Assembly: GCA_038528605.1 (NCBI GenBank)
Contig: JBCBEP010000002.1
Location: 1 to 64,000, forward strand
Origin: Thermohalobaculum sp038528605
GTDB taxonomy: Bacteria > Pseudomonadota > Alphaproteobacteria > Rhodobacterales > Rhodobacteraceae
Length of the DNA: 64,000 nt
Direction: 5' to 3'
Below the pieces are notes generated by a model. That model saw only the letters and a list, made by a program, of their open reading frames with translations, was not told where the DNA came from and ran no database searches. Position numbers and translations under genes: made by a program. Of the stretch, positions 52,732 to 61,160 are shown piece after piece (the stretch's first letter is position 1; every line of letters begins with the position of its first letter).

Positions 52732-52842
52732 AGACCGGCGCGGCGAGGCGGTGAACGGTTGCGTCTCGCTGCTGGACAGCCCGCCGGGCGGGGCCGATCA
52801 TGAGCGCCGCCCTCAACCCGGAGCCCGCCCGGAGCCCGCACC

Positions 52843-54282
52843 GTGCCCGACGACGCCGCAAGGCCGCCCCTGCCCGAGCCCGCCGCGCTGAGCGCGGCGC
52901 CGCCGGGCGGGGCGCTCTACCGGCCGCCGGCTCCTTGGCCCGCCTCGCCCCTCGGCGCGCTCCTCCGCGCTGTCGCTAGCATGGAACGGGACCTCATCAC
53001 GCTACTGCCCGGCGCCGCCTATCGCGAGCCTGTCTTTTGGCCCGGCTTCTCGCGGCGCGGCATCTATGTGGTGAGCGCGCCAGCGCTCGTGGCGGAGGTG
53101 ATGGGCGACGCCCGCGCCTTCTACCCCAAGAACGATCTCATGGTCGGCGCCCTCGCGCCGCTGGTGGGCGAGGGCATCTTCATCAGCGAAGGCGCCGTCT
53201 GGGAACGCCAGCGCCGAATGATCGACCCGGCCTTCGCCCATATGCGCATCAATCAGGCGTTCCGGCACATGGCCGCGGCCATGGCGGATGCCGAGGCGCG
53301 CTTCGACGAGGCGGCAGCGCATGGCACGGTGGTGCATCTCGAGGCCGCGCTCAGCCACCTGACCGCGGACATCATGTTCCGCACCATCTTCTCCGAAACC
53401 TTCTCGGGCGCCCTCGCCCAACGGGTGTTCGACGCCTTTGCGCGCTTCCAGAAGGCCTGTGCGAACGTCTCTCTCCGCCACCTGCTGCTAACCCCGGCGG
53501 GCGCCGATATCCGCCAGCCACGCGCCGCACGGGAGAGCGCGGCGGAGATCCGCAGCCTGGTGGACCAGATGCTCGCCGCCCGCCTCGCCCTCGCACCGGA
53601 GGACCAGCCGGACGACATCGCGCGGGACATCATCGCCGCGCGGGACCCGGAGAGCGGCGAAGGCTTCACGCGCGAGGAGATGCTCGACCAGCTCGCCGTT
53701 TTCTTCCTCGCGGGCCACGAGACCACGGCGAGCGCGCTCACCTGGGCGCTCTTCATCCTGGCCGAAGCGCCGGGCATGGCGGAGCGGGTGCGGGAGGAGG
53801 TGGGCGAGGTGTGCAAAGACGCCCCGCTCACCGCCGCCGGGATCAAGCGCCTGGCCTTCGTGCGCAACACGTTCCGGGAGACGCTGCGCCTCTACCCGCC
53901 GGTCACCTTTCTCGCCCGCATGGCGACGGAGGCGTGCCCGCTCGGCCCGGTCCACCTGCCGAAGGGCGCGATGCTCCTGGTGAGCCCCTGGGTGATCCAG
54001 CGGCACGAGGCGCTGTGGGAGAATGCCGACCGGTTCGACCCCGACCGCTTTGCGCCGGGACGCGAGGGGAGCCTGCCGCAGGGCGCCTACCTCCCCTTCG
54101 GTCAGGGCGCGCGCCTCTGCGTCGGCGTCGCCTTCGCGATGATGGAAGCGGGGCTGATCATCGCCAGCATGCTGCGCCGGTACCGGATCGAGGCCGTGGA
54201 CGCAGCCCGTGTCCGCCCCGTCGCCCGCCTCACCACGCGCCCTGCCCGGGAGATCAGCGTGCGCCTGCACAGGCTCGGTTGA
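52843..54282 (+). CDS. Cytochrome P450
   Basis: A 479-aa P450 beginning at GTG 52843. The oxygen-activating I-helix motif is AGHETT (290-295), ExxR is E346-T-L-R349 and the heme-binding loop FGQGARLCVG puts the axial cysteine at C426. The length and WERQRRMIDPAF segment are closer to the class of fatty-acid and xenobiotic hydroxylases related to CYP4/CYP102 than to short camphor-type enzymes. No ferredoxin or ferredoxin reductase is adjacent, so electrons must come from elsewhere. It is convergent with the 2OG-oxygenase-like gene 31 bp away. Substrate unknown. Confidence 0.93.
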   Translation: MPDDAARPPLPEPAALSAAPPGGALYRPPAPWPASPLGALLRAVASMERDLITLLPGAAYREPVFWPGFSRRGIYVVSAPALVAEVMGDARAFYPKNDLMVGALAPLVGEGIFISEGAVWERQRRMIDPAFAHMRINQAFRHMAAAMADAEARFDEAAAHGTVVHLEAALSHLTADIMFRTIFSETFSGALAQRVFDAFARFQKACANVSLRHLLLTPAGADIRQPRAARESAAEIRSLVDQMLAARLALAPEDQPDDIARDIIAARDPESGEGFTREEMLDQLAVFFLAGHETTASALTWALFILAEAPGMAERVREEVGEVCKDAPLTAAGIKRLAFVRNTFRETLRLYPPVTFLARMATEACPLGPVHLPKGAMLLVSPWVIQRHEALWENADRFDPDRFAPGREGSLPQGAYLPFGQGARLCVGVAFAMMEAGLIIASMLRRYRIEAVDAARVRPVARLTTRPAREISVRLHRLG

Positions 54283-54313
54283 GCCCGGGACCCGCCTCAC
54301 GCGAGGCGATCGC

Positions 54314-54991
54314 TCACGCGGGCGCGGGCTTCTTCTCGCGGATGGTGACGTTGTAGCTGATGGAGATGCGCTCGCCCGCGCCGCGATAGGGGTGGACGAT
54401 GTGCTTCAGCCAGCTCGGGAAGAAGACCATGAGGCCCGGCACGGGGTCGATCACGTAGCGCCCCTCGTAGACCGAGCCCTTGAGCCGCATCTGGTTGATC
54501 GCGACCCGCGGGTCCAGCAGCTCGAGCCTCCCGGCAACCGGTACGCTCTGGTCCAGCCCCGTGCAGCTCACATAGTAGACGCCCGAGAGATGGGACATCG
54601 GATGGTCGTGCACGTTGTTGTAGTTGCCGTCCCGAGAGACATTCGCCCAAGCCTCCATCGAGAAGGAGAGCTTCGCGTTCTTCTGGTCCCCAGCCGAGAG
54701 GAGAACGGCGGTCATATCGCCCGCGAACTTCTTCAGCCGGTCCCGGAAGGTGTCGATCGCGGGGCCTTCCCAGGCGAGTAGATCGTTCTCGGAATGCCAG
54801 CCGCCGATGTTGGAGCGCTTGAGCCCGTCGCTTTCGGCCTCTTTGGCGAGGATCATCTCGCGCAGGCTTTCGTTCAGCGACTCGCTCGCGGGCCACTCAT
54901 AGCTCGAAATCGGCGTGCCGAAGGCCATGGCCGTCCGCCCCGCCGCGAGGTTTTCCGAAGCTGCCGCACCCGCCGTCGTGCTCTCGTTCAT
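54314..54991 (-). CDS. Putative 2OG-Fe(II) oxygenase (TIGR02466 type)
   Basis: A 225-aa protein with the double-stranded beta-helix features of this family: NVHDHPMSHLSGVYYVS (candidate iron ligands H128 or H130), then FFPSWLKHIVHPYRGAGERISISYNV with H197/H200 and R208. Related proteins are uncharacterised, often near phage or methylation genes in other organisms. ATG 54991 is chosen; GTG 55003 in frame would add four residues. It has no coupled partner. Confidence 0.8.
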   Translation of the reverse strand: MNESTTAGAAASENLAAGRTAMAFGTPISSYEWPASESLNESLREMILAKEAESDGLKRSNIGGWHSENDLLAWEGPAIDTFRDRLKKFAGDMTAVLLSAGDQKNAKLSFSMEAWANVSRDGNYNNVHDHPMSHLSGVYYVSCTGLDQSVPVAGRLELLDPRVAINQMRLKGSVYEGRYVIDPVPGLMVFFPSWLKHIVHPYRGAGERISISYNVTIREKKPAPA

Positions 54992-55066
54992 CGTCCACCC
55001 CACACCGCTGACCGTTGCCGCCCCTTTACGCAGCGCCTCTATCGCTAGCGGCGGGGCGTTCGGGGC

Positions 55067-55663
55067 TCAACCCCGCCGGCGCAGCACCGTGAGGCCAGCG
55101 ATCCCCGCAAGCCCTGTGAGCAGGCCGAGGCCGGCCGCCGGCAGCGGCACCTCTCCCATCTCGGTCACGTAGGTGAAGGTCGCGCTCCCGGCGATGCTGC
55201 CGGTGTCCTCCCCGAAGGCGTCGGCTACGAAGAACACCGTGAAGTCCCCTGATGTGAACTCCTCGAGCGACAGGTTGCTCGAGCCGAGCCCCGTGATCAC
55301 GCTGAAACTGCTTGCTGAGATCGACTGTGGGCTGTTGCCGCTGTCGGACGAGAACTCCTCGGTGAAGAGCACGGTATTTTCTGTCGACCCTCCAAACGTG
55401 ACCGTGAACTGACCATCGAAGGCCTCGCTTGACGCGTTCACATTCGCATCGAAGTTGAAGAGCACGTCCACCAGCGTGCCCGGTCCTTCGAAGTCCATGA
55501 ACTCAACATCATCGGTCGCAGAGTCACCGGGCTCGTCGACCGTCACGCCGAACTCCTGTGTCACCGGGAACTGCGCTGCGTCGGCGACGCCGGCTCCAGC
55601 GGTTAGCGCCCCGACGCCAGCGAGCATTCCGAAAGTGGTGTAAAGTCCGTTCGTCGGTGCCAT
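55067..55663 (-). CDS. VPLPA-CTERM sorted protein (exosortase substrate)
   Basis: A 198-aa secreted protein. The N-terminal signal peptide runs to about residue 30 (GAGVADAAQF). The body is acidic and Ser/Thr/Phe-rich with beta-strand character and no cysteine. The C-terminus has the full tripartite sorting tag: VPLPA (172-176), a 17-residue hydrophobic helix and RRRG. This matches the VPLPA-CTERM tag processed by XrtD, encoded at 32.6-34.2 kb. Start ATG 55663 has GGGGAG upstream. It would be exported and anchored or released at the cell surface, perhaps in an exopolysaccharide matrix. Confidence 0.93.
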   Translation of the reverse strand: MAPTNGLYTTFGMLAGVGALTAGAGVADAAQFPVTQEFGVTVDEPGDSATDDVEFMDFEGPGTLVDVLFNFDANVNASSEAFDGQFTVTFGGSTENTVLFTEEFSSDSGNSPQSISASSFSVITGLGSSNLSLEEFTSGDFTVFFVADAFGEDTGSIAGSATFTYVTEMGEVPLPAAGLGLLTGLAGIAGLTVLRRRG

Positions 55664-55726
55664 CAGACACTCCCCCGCTATCCATCCCCTTGGGGAATAG
55701 TGCGGCGGAGACAGCATGACGTCAAT

Positions 55727-56860
55727 TCAATCCTGCCGCGGTGCACCCGCCTTAGCAGCATTCCAACCGCGATGCTTCACAAGCCAGGCGTGCACGCCCT
55801 TCGCCATGAACACGCAGAGGAGAATGCGCGCCACGTGATGGGCGCTGACGAAGACCACGGAGATCTGGAGCGAGAGGGCGACGAGGGACATCTCGACCAC
55901 GCCGCCCGGCGCGAAGGCGAGGATCACCGCCTCCGCATCCTCCCCCACCGCCGCCGCCAGCCCAAGCCCGATGGCGAGCGCGCACGCGAGCGCCAGCCCC
56001 ACGCTCGCCGAGGCCGCCGCCATGCCGCGGGCGAGCGAGGCGCGCGGGAAGCCCGTGAACCGCACGCCGAGCGAGGTGCCCACGATGAGCTGCGTGAGGC
56101 TCACCAGCCAGGCCGGCGGGTCGGCCTCCGTGAACCCCGCGAGATGGACGAGGCCTGAGACAAGGATGGGCCCCGTGATCACCGCGGCCGGCATCCCGAT
56201 CCGCTCGGCGCCCAGCAGGCCCACGGCACCCGCGGCCAGAAGGATCAGCGCATCCGCGAAACCCAGCGTCTCCCCCGCCCCGAAAGCGATGCCAGAGGCG
56301 GAGCCCACCGCCATGCCCTCGTAGAGCGTGATGCCGAGGGGCACGAGCAGGATGCAGAGGATGAGGCGGGAGAACTGCAGAAGCGTCAGCGTCGCCGCAT
56401 CGCCCCCGGCCTTCTCCCCCATCGCCACCGCTTCGATCAGCCCGCCGGGCATGGCGGCGAAGAACGCCGTCTCCCGCGGGTAGCCGGCGGCGTGGCGGTA
56501 GACGACGTAGCCGAGCGCATGGGCGACGGGCAGGAAGATCAGCAGCGCCAGCAGCGTAACCCACCAGCCCGGCGCCTCTGAGAGCAGCGCCGGCGTGAAG
56601 GCCCCGCCGATCGCCACCCCGATGATCGGCACGAAGTACCGGCGGAGCTGGAGCGGGAAGGTCAGCACCTCGCCCCGCAGCCGGAACCCCGCCACCGCCG
56701 CCCCGGCCACGGCCAGCAGCGAGCCCGAGAGCCACGGCAGCGGCAGCGCGACGAGCTTCGCCAGCAGGGCCCCGGCGATGCCGATCATCATCGTGCCCGC
56801 GAGCGCCACCGGGTCGTGCGCCGTGCCTGCGATGCGGACCTTCGCCAGCGTCTCGTTCAT
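55727..56860 (-). CDS. AbrB-family membrane protein
   Basis: A 377-aa protein with about ten helices in two repeats, of the AbrB/AmoA (DUF-type) family: MMIGIAGALLAKLVALPLPWLSGSLLA, FFAAMPGGLIEAVAMGEKAG and the matching second-half AFAPGGVVEMSLVAL. The paired PGG(L/V)xE motifs mark the two repeats. The family name comes from an old E. coli locus; members are suspected transporters or exporters. It starts inside the stop of the ABC ATPase gene (ATGA overlap), so it belongs to the peptide transporter operon. Its role there is unknown. Confidence 0.85.
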   Translation of the reverse strand: MNETLAKVRIAGTAHDPVALAGTMMIGIAGALLAKLVALPLPWLSGSLLAVAGAAVAGFRLRGEVLTFPLQLRRYFVPIIGVAIGGAFTPALLSEAPGWWVTLLALLIFLPVAHALGYVVYRHAAGYPRETAFFAAMPGGLIEAVAMGEKAGGDAATLTLLQFSRLILCILLVPLGITLYEGMAVGSASGIAFGAGETLGFADALILLAAGAVGLLGAERIGMPAAVITGPILVSGLVHLAGFTEADPPAWLVSLTQLIVGTSLGVRFTGFPRASLARGMAAASASVGLALACALAIGLGLAAAVGEDAEAVILAFAPGGVVEMSLVALSLQISVVFVSAHHVARILLCVFMAKGVHAWLVKHRGWNAAKAGAPRQD

Positions 56861-57876
56861 GCGTCGTTTAGGTGGCAGGCGCTCCGCCGGCCCGCCGCGA
56901 TGGCGCGGAGCGCGGGCACCTCGGCGCTGCAGCGGGCATGGGCCTTGGGGCAGCGCGGGTGGAAGTGGCAGCCGGGCGGCGGGTCGAGTGGCGAGGGGAT
57001 CTCGCCTTTCACGGGTTCGAATTGCCGGCGCCGCTGGTCGAGCCGCGGCACCTCCGCAATCAGCGCCTGGGTATAGGGGTGGTTCGGCGCTTCGAAGAGC
57101 GCCTCCGCCGGCCCCTCCTCCACCACGCGCCCGAGATACATGATCGCCACCCGGTCCGCGATATGGGCGACCACGGAGAGGTCGTGGCTGATGAAGAGGT
57201 AGGTGAGGTCGAGCTCCGCCCGCAGCTTCATGAAGAGGTTCAGCACCTGCGCCTGGATCGAGACGTCGAGCGCCGCGATCGCTTCGTCGCAGACAAGGAA
57301 CCGCGGCTGGACGGCAAGCGCCCGGGCGATACCGATCCGCTGGCGCTGCCCGCCCGAGAACTGGTGCGGGTAGCGGCGCTTGAGGCCCGGATCGAGGCCC
57401 ACCTTCGTCAGCGTCTCGTCCACATAGTCCGCAACCTCGCCCCGCTTCACGAGGCCGTGGACCAGCGGCGCCTCCCCCACGATCTCGGCCACCCGCTTGC
57501 GCGGGTTGAGCGAGGCGAAGGGGTTCTGGAAGATCATCTGCACGGCGAGCTTGGCGTCGCGCCTGTCGGCGCCCACCAGCCCCGCAATATCGCGCCCCTC
57601 GAACAGGATGCGCCCCTCCGTCGGCGGCAGGACGCCGGCGATCATGCGGCCGAGGGTGGACTTGCCGCAGCCCGACTCGCCGACAAGCCCCAACACCTCG
57701 CCGGGCATGACGGCAAGATCGACGCTGTCGACCGCATGCACCGTCTCCTCCGCCGGACCGACGCCGAGGCGGTAGGCGATCCGCCCCGCCGCGTCGTGGC
57801 GCTTCACGAAGCGCTTCGAGAGCCCGCGCACCTCGAGAATAGGCGTCACCGTTGCGGGAAGCGCCGTCTCGCTCAT
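56857..57876 (-). CDS. Dipeptide/oligopeptide ABC transporter ATPase (DppF/OppF type)
   Basis: A 339-aa ATPase with Walker A (VGESGCGKST), Q-loop, signature SGGQRQRIGIARAL and Walker B FLVCDEAIAALD, followed by DVSIQAQVLN, which marks the Opp/Dpp subfamily. The C-terminal CHFHPRCPKAHARC cysteine cluster is the oligopeptide-transporter extension that binds an iron-sulfur cluster in some members. With the DppD-type ATPase it energises the permease pair. It is separated from that gene by a 127-bp gap with a hairpin. Confidence 0.9.
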   Translation of the reverse strand: MSETALPATVTPILEVRGLSKRFVKRHDAAGRIAYRLGVGPAEETVHAVDSVDLAVMPGEVLGLVGESGCGKSTLGRMIAGVLPPTEGRILFEGRDIAGLVGADRRDAKLAVQMIFQNPFASLNPRKRVAEIVGEAPLVHGLVKRGEVADYVDETLTKVGLDPGLKRRYPHQFSGGQRQRIGIARALAVQPRFLVCDEAIAALDVSIQAQVLNLFMKLRAELDLTYLFISHDLSVVAHIADRVAIMYLGRVVEEGPAEALFEAPNHPYTQALIAEVPRLDQRRRQFEPVKGEIPSPLDPPPGCHFHPRCPKAHARCSAEVPALRAIAAGRRSACHLNDA

Positions 57877-57916
57877 GGGCCCACCGGCCGACAGCGCTCA
57901 CGCCGCCGGGCGCGAC

Positions 57917-57981
57917 CCCAGACCTCTCCCACGCCCCCCTCCCCTTCGAGGGGAGGGGCCGGCGGAGGGGTCCGGTCTGGG
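57917..57981. repeat. Nested hairpin between ABC ATPase genes
   Basis: An inner stem of 10 bp (57936-57945 with 57949-57958, loop TCG; CCCCTCCCCT pairs with AGGGGAGGGG) lies inside an outer 8-bp stem (57917-57924 CCCAGACC with 57974-57981 GGTCTGGG). It sits inside the peptide transporter operon and resembles the short G/C palindromes scattered in many alphaproteobacterial genomes. It could stabilise mRNA or attenuate expression of the last genes. Confidence 0.75.
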
Positions 57982-58003
57982 AACCAGTCGCGCATGAACT
58001 CCG

Positions 58004-58977
<974 letters not shown>

Positions 58978-58981
<4 letters not shown>

Positions 58982-59919
58982 CGCTGGAGCCTCGGGTTGA
59001 GGACGTCGCGGAGGCGGTCGCCCACGAGGTTGATGGCGACGATGGTTGCCAAGAGCGCGAGGCCGGGGAACATCGAGATCCAGTAGCGCCCCGAGAGCAT
59101 GTACTCGAACCCGTTCGAGATGAGGACGCCGAGGGACGGCTCCGTCTGCGGCAGGCCCACGCCAAGGAAGGAGAGCGTGGCCTCCAGGCTGATGGCGCTC
59201 GCCGTCTGCACCGTGCCCACGACGATGAGTGGCGCCATGCAGTTCGGCAGGATGTGCCGGAAGAGGATGCGGCCGTGGGAGAAGCCGAGGCAGGTGGCCG
59301 CCTCCACATACTCCTTGCCCCGTTCCGAGAGCGCCGAGCCGCGGACGGTGCGGGCGTAATACGCCCACTGCGCCACCACGAGGGCCAGGATGATCTTGTC
59401 GATCCCCTGGCCCAGGATCGCCACCAGCATCAGCGCCACCAGCACGGCGGGGAAGGAGAGCTGCAGGTCCACGATCCGCATGATGATCGTCTCGACCCGG
59501 CCGCCCGCATAGGCCGCGACCAGCCCCACCGCCATGCCGAAGCCCAGCGCGATGAAGCCGGACATGACGCCGACGGCGAGCGAGATGCGCAGCCCGTAAA
59601 GGATGGCCGAGAACAGGTCCCGCCCCGCGCCGTCCGAGCCCAGCCACATGGTGTAGCCGTCGAACGCCTCCGATCCAGGCGGTAGCTTGCTGTCGAAGAT
59701 CGAGACCTGCGCGAGATCGTAGGGGTTTTGCGGCGCGAGCCACGGCGCGGCCAGCGCCAGCACGACGATAACCGCCAGCATCGCCGCGGCGACCACCGAG
59801 ATCCGGTTCTCCGCAAACTCCAACAAGAACCGGCGGAAGGGGGAAGCGGCCGGCAGGGCGGGCGGAGCAGCCTCCGCAGGCGCATCGGATGATGCTCGAT
59901 CGAGGAGCTGCTCCGTCAC
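58978..59919 (-). CDS. Dipeptide/oligopeptide ABC transporter permease (DppC/OppC type)
   Basis: A 313-aa permease from GTG 59919 (GGGAGAAGG just upstream). It has six helices, the WLGSDGAGRDLFSAILYG block after helix 1 that marks DppC/OppC, and the EAA loop EAATCLGFSHGRILFRHILPN. The frame is open for 78 codons further upstream, but that part contains a tandem 15-bp repeat and hairpin and looks non-coding. It forms the membrane channel with the DppB-type permease. Confidence 0.9.
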
Positions 59920-59926
59920 CGCCTTC

Positions 59927-59971
59927 TCCCAATCGCGCACATCCCAATCGAGCACATCCCAATCGCGCACA
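59927..59971. repeat. Three tandem copies of a 15-bp unit
   Basis: TCCCAATCGCGCACA occurs three times head to tail (59927-59941, 59942-59956, 59957-59971), with a single C-to-A difference in the middle copy. It begins 8 bp upstream of the GTG start of the DppC-type permease and covers part of its ribosome-binding region in the minus-strand message. Confidence 0.85.
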
Positions 59972-59987
59972 GGGCCATGCCGGCAAG

Positions 59988-60046
59988 GGTCGTCAGGCCC
60001 GTCGCCGAAGGGTGGGCGGGCGGGGGAGGCGGCGGGCCTGACGACC
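59988..60046. repeat. 19-bp inverted repeat with G-quadruplex loop
   Basis: Arms at 59988-60006 and 60028-60046 pair over 19 bp with one G-T wobble. The 21-nt loop holds four or more G-tracts with single-base spacers, GGGTGGGCGGGCGGGGG (60010-60026), on the plus strand. It lies between the DppB and DppC permease genes. Its layout matches the element at 49623-49697. Confidence 0.88.
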
Positions 60047-60088
60047 GCGCAACCGTCGCCAAGGCGGCAGGTTCGGGCACCATCCCCA

Positions 60089-61066
60089 TCAACTGCCCTG
60101 CTCCGAGAGGCGGACACGGGGGTCGAGGATCGAATAGAGGATGTCGACGGCAAGATTGATGATCACGAAGACCAGCACGATCATCATGAGGTAGGCGACG
60201 ATCACCGGCCGGTCGAGCACGAGGATGCTCTCGATCAGGAGGCTGCCCATGCCGGGCCAGCTGAAGATGGTCTCGGTCACCACCGAGAACGCGATCAACG
60301 AGCCAAACTCGAGGCCCAGCACCGTCACCACTGGGATCAGGATGTTCTTCATGAGGTGCACGTTGACGATGCGCCGCTCCGACAGCCCCTTGGCGCGCGC
60401 AAACTTGATGTAGTCCTGCGCCCAGGCCTCGCGCACGCCGGCGCGGGTGAGGCGGATCACGAGGGCGAGGTTCAGAAGCGCCAGGTTCGTCGCCGGCAGC
60501 AAGATATGGCTGAGACCGTCGAGCGTGAAGATCGAGCTCTCGACCCCGAGGAAGCTCGCCACATCACCCCGCCCCGTGGAGGGCAGCATTCCCAGTTCCA
60601 CGGCGAAGACGATGATGAGCACGAGCCCGACCCAGAAGGTCGGCAGCGAGAAGCCAAGGATCGAGGTCGCCATGATCCCGCGGGAGAGCCTGCTATCCGG
60701 GTGGAGCCCCGCATAGAGACCGAGCGGAATGCCGAAGGCGACGGCGATCATCAGGGAGACGAAGGCCAGCTCGAAAGTTGCCCCCGCCCGGTCGAGGATG
60801 AGGGAGAGTGCCGGCGTGCCGAACACGTAACTGTCGCCAAGATCGCCAGCGAAAGCCCCCTGCACGAAGAGCCAGTACTGCTCCCAAACCGGCCGGTCGA
60901 GCCCGAACTGGCGGATGACGCGCTCGATCTCCTCCTGCGGCGCATCGGGGGAGACGAACATATGGACGGGATCGCCCACCGCGTTCACGCCGACAAACAC
61001 GATCACCGACATCGCGAGGACGACGAAGACCGCCTGCATGAGCCGCCGGATGATGAAGACCGCCAT
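60089..61066 (-). CDS. Dipeptide/oligopeptide ABC transporter permease (DppB/OppB type)
   Basis: A 325-aa permease beginning MAVFIIRRLMQAVFVVLAMSVIVF, the standard first helix of DppB/OppB. It has six helices, a long periplasmic loop after helix 1 (residues about 35-100) and the EAA-type loop around FARAKGLSERRIVNVHLMKNILIPV. The start is ATG 61066. It follows the substrate-binding protein gene across a 94-bp gap that contains a long inverted repeat. Confidence 0.92.
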   Translation of the reverse strand: MAVFIIRRLMQAVFVVLAMSVIVFVGVNAVGDPVHMFVSPDAPQEEIERVIRQFGLDRPVWEQYWLFVQGAFAGDLGDSYVFGTPALSLILDRAGATFELAFVSLMIAVAFGIPLGLYAGLHPDSRLSRGIMATSILGFSLPTFWVGLVLIIVFAVELGMLPSTGRGDVASFLGVESSIFTLDGLSHILLPATNLALLNLALVIRLTRAGVREAWAQDYIKFARAKGLSERRIVNVHLMKNILIPVVTVLGLEFGSLIAFSVVTETIFSWPGMGSLLIESILVLDRPVIVAYLMMIVLVFVIINLAVDILYSILDPRVRLSEQGS

Positions 61067-61080
61067 GCGTTTCCCGCTAC

Positions 61081-61143
61081 CGGTAGGGTGGGGTTCCACC
61101 CCACCGTGAATGAGGAGCGGTGGGGTGGAACCCCACCCTACCG
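61081..61143. repeat. Perfect 26-bp inverted repeat between binding-protein and permease genes
   Basis: Arms at 61081-61106 and 61118-61143 are perfectly complementary over 26 bp with an 11-nt loop. Each arm is itself partly palindromic around GGTGGGGT and ACCCCACC, so two smaller hairpins are also possible. It is placed between an abundant-type gene (binding protein) and the permeases, where such structures often limit read-through or protect the upstream message. It resembles dispersed GGTGGGGT-type repeats of Rhodobacterales. Confidence 0.9.
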
Positions 61144-61160
61144 CTCGCGGCGATGCCCGG

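Noticed and set aside
59927..59971. Tandem 15-bp units as a CRISPR array
   Set aside because: There are no spacers; the units are contiguous and only three in number.
59920..60153. Long N-terminal extension of the DppC-type permease
   Set aside because: The stretch is built of tandem repeat and hairpin sequence; GTG 59919 has a strong ribosome-binding site directly upstream.
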